From positions 1-20,249 of the forward strand of contig CAILKC010000127.1 in assembly GCA_903834675.1 (NCBI GenBank): DNA of 20,249 nt, written 5' to 3'. The notes under the pieces are model-generated. The model worked only from the letters and a program-made list of their open reading frames with translations. It was not told the DNA's origin and searched no databases. Each line of letters starts with the position of its first letter. Position 1 is the stretch's first letter. Positions 7,772 to 13,600 of this stretch are shown one piece after another. Source of the DNA: an uncultured Victivallales bacterium (GTDB taxonomy: Bacteria; Verrucomicrobiota; Lentisphaeria; Oligosphaerales; JAFGRS01). Both the position numbers and the translations under genes were made by a program.

Positions 7772-8530
7772 CTAACCCCTTGCCGCGTCGACGCCAGGGT
7801 CAGGCGTTGCCTGCAGCCGTAACGCCTCCATGAAGCCGCTGCGGTACTCGCGCAGCAGGTCGGCCGGCAACCTACCCTTCCCGCCCGCCACCAGCCTTCC
7901 CAGCCGGTGGTAATGCTCGGTGCTATGCGACCTGATGAGCAGCATGTGCGTGGCATGGAACTCTACCAGCCCGCCCAAAGTGCCATCTCGGGCCACGTAG
8001 TCCTGCCAGCGCCGCATGGCAAACAGCCGCTCAACGAAGTTCTCCCGTAACCCCAGGTCGTTCAACCGGCCTTCCTCCTCGACGGGAAGATCCAGAAAAT
8101 GCTCCATGAAGACGCGCGCCCACAGCCCGATGCCGTGCCTTTCCGGCAGGCCGGCTTCGCCGTGGAGCTGCACCTGCTCCATACCGCAGCTCGGAGAGGC
8201 GCTCTTGAACACAAAACCGCTGAGGCCCTCGGACTCCAGCGACTGGAGCCGTTGCCGCGCCCAGGCCAGCATCCGGTCCGTCACGTCCTCGCCGCTCTGG
8301 GTCACGACCAGCCGCGGCCGCGCCGCCTCGCCCCGCAGACGCAGCGACGGCCGGGGGATGGGAAAGCCGCACTCCACCTCCGGGCAAACCGGCACGAAAT
8401 CCACGTACGGCCCGAGGACGTCGCAGAGATACACGTCCCGTTTCTGCTGTCCGTCATAGCGCACCCGCTCACCCATAAGGCAACGGCTCACGCCCAGGCG
8501 GATTCGGGCACTGCTGTCAAGGCCTGACAT
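7772..8530 (-). CDS. DUF523-DUF1722 (YbgA-related) protein with shortened C-terminus
   Basis: 252 aa. Residues about 9-145 are DUF523, with the conserved cysteines SRCLMGERVRYDG (C17), C36, CPEVECG (C49, C54) and SPSCG (C115), which suggest a metal or Fe-S site. Residues about 163-242 are the N-terminal part of DUF1722: FVERLFAMRRWQ, FHATHMLLIRSHSTEHYHRLGRLVA and FMEAL. Full-length relatives continue for roughly 60 residues after FMEAL-x-x-x-AT with an 'HVNVLQHxxGYF' type motif. Here the frame stops after PDPGVDAARG, and neither other frame continues that motif. Molecular function is not established; some relatives sit near photolyase or thiouracil-desulfurase annotations. A strong GGGAGG lies upstream of ATG 8530. 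It follows btuC by 42 bp and is probably in the same transcript. Confidence 0.85.
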   Translation of the reverse strand: MSGLDSSARIRLGVSRCLMGERVRYDGQQKRDVYLCDVLGPYVDFVPVCPEVECGFPIPRPSLRLRGEAARPRLVVTQSGEDVTDRMLAWARQRLQSLESEGLSGFVFKSASPSCGMEQVQLHGEAGLPERHGIGLWARVFMEHFLDLPVEEEGRLNDLGLRENFVERLFAMRRWQDYVARDGTLGGLVEFHATHMLLIRSHSTEHYHRLGRLVAGGKGRLPADLLREYRSGFMEALRLQATPDPGVDAARG

Positions 8531-8572
8531 AAACCCACCCTCCCCTCTGCCGCCGCAGCGAACGCCGATGCC

Positions 8573-9574
8573 TCACAGCTCCGACCCCGCGCGCCGAAAC
8601 AGCAACCAGAGGAAGAACGGCCCCCCCAGCAGGGCCGTGATCACCCCCACCGGCATCTCCGCGGGCGCCACCAGCACCCGCGACACCGTATCGCAGAGCA
8701 GTAGAAAAGTCCCCCCAAAGAGGAATGTTGCCGGCGCCAGCGTGCGGTGCGATCCGCCAGTCAGCAGCCGGCAGAGATGCGGACACACCATCCCCACAAA
8801 ACCGATCGGCCCGCAGACCGCCACCACCCCGCCGACCATCAGCGATACGCCCAGGAAGACGATCAGCTTGGTGCGGTTGACCGCCACCCCGCGGCTGGCC
8901 GCAAACTCCTCCCCCACGCTGAGCAAGTCCAGCTCCCGCAGGTAGGCCATCGAGACCACGATCCCCGACCCGGCCAGCACCGCGATGGGGATCACGGACT
9001 GGTAGCCCGTGGTCGCCACGCCACCCATGAGCCAGCGCACGATACGAAACGAGTTGGCAAAGTCGCTGACATACTGCAGAAACAGAATCAGGCTGGAGAA
9101 CGTCGTGCTGACGGCGACGCCTGCCAGTAGCATGGTGGCGGACGAGCAGCCGCCGCGCAGTTGGGTCAAGCCGTAGACCATCGCGATGGCCAGCACCGCA
9201 CCAGCCAGGGCGGCAAGACTCTGGATGGAATATCCCGCCAGGCCCGTGCCCACGCCCAGTTGCGCGCACAGCGCCACGCCCAGCGAGGCGCCGCTGGACA
9301 CTCCCAGCGTGTACGGCGTCGCCAGGGCGTTGCGGAACAGCGCCTGAAAACTCATGCCGCTCAGCGCCAAGGCACTGCCGGCTAGGAATGCGGTCAGGAC
9401 CCGCGGCACCCGCAGCAACCAGAAGAGGCGGTGTTCGGCCGGATAGGCCCCCGCGTCCCAGAGGGCCTCCCAGGGCACGTGTACCATGCCGACGAACGGG
9501 GCCCCGAGCAGCAGTGCCAGGCCGCTGAGCGCCAGGATCGCCTGGAGGGTCTTTGGGCTCATGCGTGCGCTCAT
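8573..9574 (-). CDS. btuC: Cobalamin ABC transporter permease (FecCD family)
   Basis: 333 aa, normal length, about ten membrane helices. Family signatures: GSALALSGMSFQALFRNALATPYTLGVSSGASLG (66-99), GPIGFVGMVCPHLCRL (255-270, the EAA-like coupling loop that meets the ATPase) and AEMPVGVITALLGGPFFLWLL (305-325). FecCD permeases carry iron-siderophores, haem or B12. Assignment to B12 rests on the neighbours cobO and the BtuF-like binding protein, so it is an inference from context. ATG 9574 is 20 bp after the btuD stop with GGAAGGCGAG upstream; Met5 is a less likely alternative start. It works as a dimer with two BtuD subunits in the inner membrane. Confidence 0.9.
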   Translation of the reverse strand: MSARMSPKTLQAILALSGLALLLGAPFVGMVHVPWEALWDAGAYPAEHRLFWLLRVPRVLTAFLAGSALALSGMSFQALFRNALATPYTLGVSSGASLGVALCAQLGVGTGLAGYSIQSLAALAGAVLAIAMVYGLTQLRGGCSSATMLLAGVAVSTTFSSLILFLQYVSDFANSFRIVRWLMGGVATTGYQSVIPIAVLAGSGIVVSMAYLRELDLLSVGEEFAASRGVAVNRTKLIVFLGVSLMVGGVVAVCGPIGFVGMVCPHLCRLLTGGSHRTLAPATFLFGGTFLLLCDTVSRVLVAPAEMPVGVITALLGGPFFLWLLFRRAGSEL

Positions 9575-9594
9575 GCGGGTCTCGCCTTCCAGTC

Positions 9595-10380
9595 TCAGTG
9601 CCGCGGTACCACCAGCGGCTGCCCGGACTCAGGGTGCGCGACAAAGAGGAAATCGGTGTCGAAGATCGCCATCAGCTCCTCCGGCCGCATCAGCGCCTCG
9701 ATGCGGTCCAGAAACACCAGCCGACCCGCCTTCAATCCCAGGATGCGGTGCGAACTCAGCACGGCGCTGTTGATGTCATGCGAGACGCTCACCACGGTCA
9801 GTCCCTGCTCACGGTTCAGCCGTTTCAGCAGCAGATTCACCTCATGCTGGTAGCGCGGATCGAGGAAGGTGATCGGCTCGTCCAGCAACAGAATGGGCGT
9901 CTCCTGCGCCAGCGCCGCCGCGATGTAGATCTTCTGGCTCTCACCGCCGCTGAGCGTGTCCAGCGAACGCTCCCGCAGCAGCGCCGTCTGGGTGAGATCC
10001 AGGGCGCGGTTGACCGCCTCCAGATCGGCCCGGCCAGGCGCCGAAAATGGCCCCCGCCGCGCGTACCGGCTCATCATCAGGAACTCGGCCACCTGAAACG
10101 AGGTCGAGCCGCTGCGGACCTGCGGCACGTAGGCCGCCCGCCGGGCAATCTCGCGCGGGGCGCCGGAACGCACGTCCAAGCCGTCCAGTTCCACCGTACC
10201 CTCCCACTCGCGCAGGACGCCGTTGAGGCACTTCACCAGCGTACTCTTGCCGGCGCCGTTGGGGCCGATGATGGAGACGAACTCGCCCGCCGCGATCTCA
10301 AACGAGACATCGGTCAGCACCGGGCGACCGCCAAGACAGCAGTGCAGGCCGCGAACCCGTATGGCCATCCCGCTGCTCAC
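9595..10380 (-). CDS. btuD: Cobalamin ABC transporter ATP-binding protein
   Basis: 261 aa. Complete ABC ATPase of the FecE/BtuD type: Walker A GPNGAGKST (39-47), Q-loop region YVPQ (84-87), signature LSGGE (143-147), Walker B ILLLDEP (163-169), D-loop FLDPR (172-176) and switch His201 in VSHD. It powers import through BtuC. The start is taken as GTG 10380, which overlaps the binding-protein stop as GTGA and has a GGGGGG stretch eight bases upstream. ATG 10368, four codons further in, is a possible alternative and would give a 257-aa protein with the same domain. Confidence 0.92.
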   Translation of the reverse strand: MSSGMAIRVRGLHCCLGGRPVLTDVSFEIAAGEFVSIIGPNGAGKSTLVKCLNGVLREWEGTVELDGLDVRSGAPREIARRAAYVPQVRSGSTSFQVAEFLMMSRYARRGPFSAPGRADLEAVNRALDLTQTALLRERSLDTLSGGESQKIYIAAALAQETPILLLDEPITFLDPRYQHEVNLLLKRLNREQGLTVVSVSHDINSAVLSSHRILGLKAGRLVFLDRIEALMRPEELMAIFDTDFLFVAHPESGQPLVVPRH

Positions 10381-11381
10381 GGCGTACCCCCCGCGGTCCC
10401 CTGCCCCGACGGCGCCGGGGCGATGACTGCGGCCATCTGCTCGAGCAGCAGCACGAACCTGGGCCCAGGCACGGTCACATAGTCCTCGGCGAACACATGG
10501 ACCCGCCCCTGCCGCACCGCCGACACCTCGCGCACCACATTCCATTCGCGGACCACGTCCGCCGCAGTCAGCGAAAGCCTATCGAGGTCCGCCGCCAACT
10601 CGATGATGACATCGGGGTTCATCTCCTGGATGCCCTCGGGCGACACCAGCGGAAACCGAATCGTCCTCTCCGGGCAGGCGTTGCACCCCCCGGCCAGACG
10701 AATCAGCTCGCTGAAGAAGCCGTCCTCGCCAGCCACGTATACCTCCTGCAGCCGACCGCTGCCCATGCTGCGACCCACCGACACCAACACCCGCGGCAGC
10801 CTCGCCGAACGCGGCTTCCGGGCGACGGCGTCGACGCGCCGCCGCAGAGCCGCAGTCAACTCAGTCCCGCGCTCGGCACAGCCACAGGCGGTGGCGATCG
10901 TCTGGATGCTGGTGAGAATCTGTTCCATGGTATCCCCGGACACGGTCAGACAGGGAAGCTCCAGCGCCTGCAAGGCACTCAGCGCGGCGCCGTGAGTGGC
11001 GAACAGGATGACCAGGTCGGGACGCAGTGACAGCACTGCCTCGATGTTGGGATCCAACAGGGCGCCCACCTTCGGCTTGGTCGCCGCCTCGGGCGGGTAG
11101 TCGCAATAGGACGTCACCCCCACCACGCGTGCTCCCAGATCAAGCGCGTAGAGGATCTCCGTGATCGAGGGCGCCAGCGAGACAATGCGCTGAGCGGGAC
11201 GGACGGACGCCGACGGCGCGAGCGCTGCCGGCGCCGACGCCGAGCGGCCGCAACCGACCACCACCAGCGCCAGCGCCAGCGCCGCCAGCAGGCCTCGCGG
11301 CCCCGGCCCACCCGCCGCCGCTTCAGTCCTCGATGCCTTTGCGCGCTTGGATGCCGTCGCGGTAGTAATGCTTGACCTCAC
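10377..11381 (-). CDS. btuF: Cobalamin/corrinoid-binding periplasmic lipoprotein
   Basis: 334 aa from GTG 11381. A hydrophobic stretch GLLAALALALVVVGC ends in a lipobox cysteine (Cys44), so a lipid-anchored binding protein is likely. After a low-complexity Ala/Ser/Pro linker comes the helical-backbone binding fold typical of BtuF/FhuD: QRIVSLAPSITEILYALDLG, VVGVTSYCDYPPEA, and LDPNIEAVLSLRPDLVI. The CDYPPEA string is characteristic of BtuF-type proteins in B12 loci. The start is uncertain: no ATG exists in frame, and GTG 11381 and GTG 11405 both lie inside the end of cobO with weak ribosome sites, giving an unusually long n-region before the hydrophobic core. It is followed by btuD with a 4-base overlap. 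Corrinoid as ligand is inferred from context. Confidence 0.85.
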   Translation of the reverse strand: MRSSITTATASKRAKASRTEAAAGGPGPRGLLAALALALVVVGCGRSASAPAALAPSASVRPAQRIVSLAPSITEILYALDLGARVVGVTSYCDYPPEAATKPKVGALLDPNIEAVLSLRPDLVILFATHGAALSALQALELPCLTVSGDTMEQILTSIQTIATACGCAERGTELTAALRRRVDAVARKPRSARLPRVLVSVGRSMGSGRLQEVYVAGEDGFFSELIRLAGGCNACPERTIRFPLVSPEGIQEMNPDVIIELAADLDRLSLTAADVVREWNVVREVSAVRQGRVHVFAEDYVTVPGPRFVLLLEQMAAVIAPAPSGQGTAGGTP

Positions 11382-11832
11382 GCATCTCGGTGACCAGATC
11401 GGCACACTCGACCAGCTTGGGATGGGCGCCCCGCCCGGTCACCACCACTTCCACCCCCGCCGCGCGTGCCGCCAGCGCCTCAAGGAGTTCGTTGACGGGG
11501 AACAGCCCGCACTGCACCGCGATATTGGCCTCGTCGAGAATCACCAGGTCGAAGGCCCCGCCGGACAGCGCCACGCGAGCCTCGTCCAGACCGCGCCGCG
11601 CCGCGCCAGTGTCCTCCGGGCTCGGCGGACCGTGAATGAAACTCGGACGACCGAACTGCCGCACCGTCACCCCCAGGCGTCCCAGAGCCTCGAGCTCACT
11701 GCACTCGCGACCCTTGGCAAATTGCCCGACAAAGACGCGCAGCCCGGCGCCACACGCACGCAAAGCCAGACCCAGGGCGGCCGTCGTCTTGCCCTTACCA
11801 TCGCCCGTATAGACGTGTATCTGACCGCTCAC
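11323..11832 (-). CDS. cobO: Cob(I)yrinic acid a,c-diamide adenosyltransferase (CobO/BtuR type)
   Basis: 169 aa. P-loop YTGDGKGKTTAALGLALRA (8-26) near the N-terminus, then FVGQFAKGRECSELEAL, DLVILDEANIAVQCGL (Walker B-like DE), VVVTGRGAHPKLVECADLVTEM and the C-terminal VKHYYRDGIQARKGIE, which is the CobO family ending. It transfers the 5'-deoxyadenosyl group of ATP to cob(I)alamin or cobyrinic acid diamide in the cytosol, making the coenzyme form of imported corrinoids. GTG 11832 (alternative GTG 11838, both after a GGGG-rich ribosome site) is chosen because family members begin a few residues before YTGDGKGK. The in-frame extension to 12147 is GC-rich repeat translation. It is the first gene of the B12 run; its end overlaps the binding-protein gene by 59 bases. 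Confidence 0.93.
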   Translation of the reverse strand: MSGQIHVYTGDGKGKTTAALGLALRACGAGLRVFVGQFAKGRECSELEALGRLGVTVRQFGRPSFIHGPPSPEDTGAARRGLDEARVALSGGAFDLVILDEANIAVQCGLFPVNELLEALAARAAGVEVVVTGRGAHPKLVECADLVTEMREVKHYYRDGIQARKGIED

Positions 11833-11915
11833 CGCCACCCCGCTGCCTGCCGTGGCACCGCCGCGCCCAAGCTCAGAATGACACCTTGACGCCACCCCCG
11901 GCGCGCCAGCCCGAG

Positions 11916-11921
11916 AATATA
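11916..11921 (-). promoter_or_regulatory. Possible -10 element of the cobO-btuFDC operon
   Basis: Read on the minus strand, TATATT lies about 85 bp before the cobO GTG in an otherwise very GC-rich tract. It is a 5-of-6 match to TATAAT. The -35 position 17 bp upstream (CTGCCC) is poor, so the assignment is tentative. Confidence 0.25.
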
Positions 11922-11975
11922 GCGCCGCGGACGGTCGGGGGCAGGCGCCGCGGGCGGGCAATGCAGCAGAAGTCC

Positions 11976-12011
11976 ACCGCCCTGTGGCAGCCCGCAGGGC
12001 GGTTTCTCTTT
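11976..12011 (+). terminator. Intrinsic-terminator-like hairpin facing the + strand
   Basis: A 9-bp perfect stem (11976-11984 ACCGCCCTG with 11995-12003 CAGGGCGGT, 10-base loop) is followed on the plus strand by TTCTCTTT. This resembles a Rho-independent terminator, but the plus strand upstream of it carries no gene, only the antisense of cobO. On the minus strand it lies in or just upstream of the cobO leader and lacks a U-run, so there it would act only as a leader hairpin. Confidence 0.35.
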
Positions 12012-12026
12012 CCGGGTGATAGGCGC

Positions 12027-12410
12027 ACTGGAGCCGGCGGTCCGCCTCGGCCCTGCCGGGGCTTCCGCCGTGTCGGGGGTCTTGCCGACGGCGGGTACCG
12101 CGAACCCGCCCGCAACGGGCTGGGCAGCCCGGGCTCCAGGGCGGCAAGCGGGGCCAGGGCAGACGCCTGCCTGGCGCGAGGCGGATTAGAGATGCCGTCC
12201 CTGAGCGTCTCTTCCGCCCGCAGGGCGTGGAGGTCGGCGGTCCGTCATGCCGGAGGGCAGGACTTCCGCCGTCTCTGGAGGGGATACGGCGGGGACCGCC
12301 GACTCCAGGGGGGACGGTCGGGCCGACCGGTGCTCCACGCCTGGCGCCCGCCTGGCGCGAGGCGGATTAGAGATGCCGTCCCTGAGCGTCTCTTCCGCCC
12401 ACAGGGCGTG
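12027..12410. repeat. Tandemly duplicated stem-loop-rich intergenic module
   Basis: Two diverged modules of about 185-200 bp lie head to tail. Their 5' parts (from about 12027 and about 12226) share GGAG-x-x-GGCGGTCCG and then CTTCCGCCGT...ACGGCGG, a hairpin in each copy. Their 3' parts are 61-bp copies at 12169-12229 and 12350-12410 that differ at one base (G versus A, CCCGCAGG / CCCACAGG). In the second module a 14-bp inverted repeat (12229-12243 with 12293-12306, one bulged base) encloses CCGCCGT / ACGGCGG. The strong conservation of the 61-bp end against the diverged front suggests recent recombination or selection. Confidence 0.8.
12093..12141 (-). repeat. Single dispersed repeat copy, inverted relative to the 17.6-kb array
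   Basis: The reverse complement of this stretch matches the 56-bp units at 17581-17748. Over about 43 bases from GCGAACC to CTCCAGGG I count four mismatches. It keeps the shared core GCCCG-x-AACGGGC-TGGGCA, including the small GCCCG/CGGGC hairpin. It lies inside the first of the two tandem modules and has no counterpart in the second. Confidence 0.75.
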
Positions 12411-12449
12411 ACTGACTTGCGCCCGGCGGCGCGGCGACGCGGCGGCGCC

Positions 12450-12477
12450 TTGACCGGTGGCGACGCATCGGTATAGT
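12450..12477 (+). promoter_or_regulatory. Sigma70-like promoter for riboswitch-pilin transcript
   Basis: TTGACC (12450-12455), a 16-bp spacer and TATAGT (12472-12477) each match the housekeeping consensus at five of six positions, the best promoter in the window. Expected transcription start near 12484-12486 places the whole riboswitch in the 5' leader, about 200 nt before the pilin ATG. Confidence 0.7.
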
Positions 12478-12536
12478 AAGTGGCGCTGTTTGCAGCCGAT
12501 GTCCCGGCTGCGAAAGCCAAAGGAGACGGTCCATCA

Positions 12537-12665
12537 GGAAACGGTAACGTTTCCGCCTTGCGAGTAGAGGAAGTGGAGGTGCGATTCCTCCCGCTGTCCC
12601 GCAACGGTAATCCCTGGCAACGGGGTGAGCCCGGTCGACTACTCGCGAAGGTAAGTATTCTCGCG
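12537..12665 (+). promoter_or_regulatory. Cobalamin riboswitch (compact class) with expression platform
   Basis: The core 12560-12646 is closed by an 8-bp stem, GCGAGTAG (12560-12567) with CTACTCGC (12639-12646). Inside it come AGAGGAAGTG, the P4 hairpin GGAGG-TGCGATT-CCTCC (12575-12591), then GCTGTCCCGCAACGGTAA, the canonical B12-box CCCGCaACGGTaA, a short CCC/GGG helix, and GTGAGCCCGG, the conserved GAGYCMGG 3' element. A peripheral hairpin GGAAACG-GTAA-CGTTTCC (12537-12554) and an upstream one (12492-12498 / 12505-12511) flank the core. After the core, CGCGA (12644-12648) can pair with TCGCG (12661-12665), which competes with the closing stem and ends next to the Shine-Dalgarno site at 12667-12672; this fits a translational switch. 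The family usually represses when B12 is bound. The direction is toward the pilin gene, not the B12 operon. Confidence 0.85.
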
Positions 12666-12681
12666 GAAGGAGAAAGAAGAC

Positions 12682-13554
12682 ATGGTGCCCTCGCTTCGAG
12701 TCTGTTCGTTTGTGTCCGTTGCCGGGCGTCCCGCCCAAGCCTCACCCGAGCCTGCTCCCGTTGATCAGCGTCGCTCTTCACGCCGCCGTCCGCGGTCTCT
12801 CGCCGCCTGGACGGGTGCGGCCAGACGCGGTGCCCCGACGTCCGGAAGAACCGCTTGGTTCACCCTGATTGAGCTGCTGGTGGTGATCGCGATCATCGCG
12901 ATCCTGGCATCCATGCTGTTGCCGGCGCTGAGCAAGGCCAGGGAGAAAGCCCGGCAGGTCAACTGCCTTTCCAACCTGAAGCAGATCGACCTGGCGATGC
13001 TGATGTACTCACAGGAGTACGACGACTCCCTGCCGGTGGCCTACTACATGGGTGCCGCTGGCGAGACCGGCTGGGATTTCGCCACCTCCGACTGGTGGAC
13101 GACCTACACCCTCGGCACCATCGGCAACTACCTGACCGACAAAGTGTTCACCTGCCCGTCCAGCGCCGACCTGAAATCGTACGACCGCCCGTATTCTGGC
13201 TATGCCTACAACACCTCCTACCTGGGCGGCGGATATTCGGTCTGGGACGGACAGGCCCAGCCGCCGGCCACCTTGGGCAGGATCCGCTCCCCGTCGCGCA
13301 CCGTGGTGCTGGCAGACAGCGCGGCCTGGTCGACCTTCAGCTACGAGTTGATCTGTAGCAGTTACCTGCGCTCCAGGGGCGACGCCAGCTACTCTTGGAT
13401 CGGTCCCAACGTCCATTTCCGGCACAACGGCATGGCAAGTGTGGCGATGGCTGATGGCCATGTCGAGGCGACCAAGGCAAAGTTTAATTCCAGCCCGAGC
13501 AGTCCGGATCTGGGCGACCTCTCGCAGGATGATAGCCTCTACGACCTGCAATGA
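12682..13554 (+). CDS. Pseudopilin-like protein, prepilin N-terminus and H-X9-DG C-terminus, under B12 riboswitch
   Basis: 290 aa. A 59-residue basic, Ala/Pro-rich leader precedes the prepilin helix [16 protein letters not shown] (60-75) with the +5 Glu (E64), then [20 protein letters not shown] and [16 protein letters not shown]. The C-terminal part holds [13 protein letters not shown], an H-X9-DG motif (H248, D258-G259) typical of the large pseudopilin families of Lentisphaerota, Planctomycetota and Verrucomicrobiota. Such proteins are expected to be processed by a prepilin peptidase and displayed at the membrane or surface; their roles are mostly unknown. ATG 12682 is fixed by AAGGAG (12667-12672) nine bases upstream; no internal start has a ribosome site. 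Oddities: the long leader, Trp rather than Gly at -1, and expression behind a cobalamin riboswitch. Four of the five cysteines lie outside the helix (C95, C158, C225 in the mature part). Confidence 0.88.
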   Translation: MVPSLRVCSFVSVAGRPAQASPEPAPVDQRRSSRRRPRSLAAWTGAARRGAPTSGRTAWFTLIELLVVIAIIAILASMLLPALSKAREKARQVNCLSNLKQIDLAMLMYSQEYDDSLPVAYYMGAAGETGWDFATSDWWTTYTLGTIGNYLTDKVFTCPSSADLKSYDRPYSGYAYNTSYLGGGYSVWDGQAQPPATLGRIRSPSRTVVLADSAAWSTFSYELICSSYLRSRGDASYSWIGPNVHFRHNGMASVAMADGHVEATKAKFNSSPSSPDLGDLSQDDSLYDLQ

Positions 13555-13600
13555 GCCGTCCGGCTCTGGTGTCCTGATACGGGAGACGTGGGGAGTTCCT

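Larger units (their letters stand above)
11839..12449. other. Long non-coding region between cobO and the riboswitch/pilin unit
   Basis: About 600 bp with no supportable gene. Open frames across it are GC-driven and encode repeat translations. It contains the terminator-like hairpin (11976-12011), two diverged tandem copies of a structured module (12027-12229 and 12226-12410) and one copy of the dispersed repeat also found at 17.6-17.75 kb. I looked for a cobalamin riboswitch on the minus strand upstream of cobO and found no core motif. Confidence 0.7.

Noticed and set aside
7687..7956. N-terminal extension of the alpha/beta-hydrolase
   Set aside because: It overlaps the DUF1722 coding region in another frame; the signal peptide starts at ATG 7686 with an upstream ribosome site.
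8573..10380. Iron-siderophore rather than B12 transporter
   Set aside because: FecCD-type components alone are ambiguous, but cobO as first gene, the CDYPPEA motif in the binding protein and the nearby cobalamin riboswitch favour corrinoid as substrate.
12105..12140. Second B12-box (CCCGCAACGGG-like string on the + strand)
   Set aside because: The local CCGCAACGGG is part of the dispersed hairpin repeat also found at 17.6 kb; the rest of the riboswitch core (GGAAG...GGTG, GAGYC) is absent.
11833..12147. Upstream extension of cobO
   Set aside because: Low-complexity Arg/Ala/Pro translation before the P-loop; CobO proteins of this type begin a few residues before the GDGKGKT motif.
11886..12476. 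196-aa open frame on the + strand in the repeat region
   Set aside because: It spans the tandem modules, encodes the same Gly/Arg-rich peptide twice, and has no ribosome site or recognisable domain; the region is repetitive non-coding DNA.
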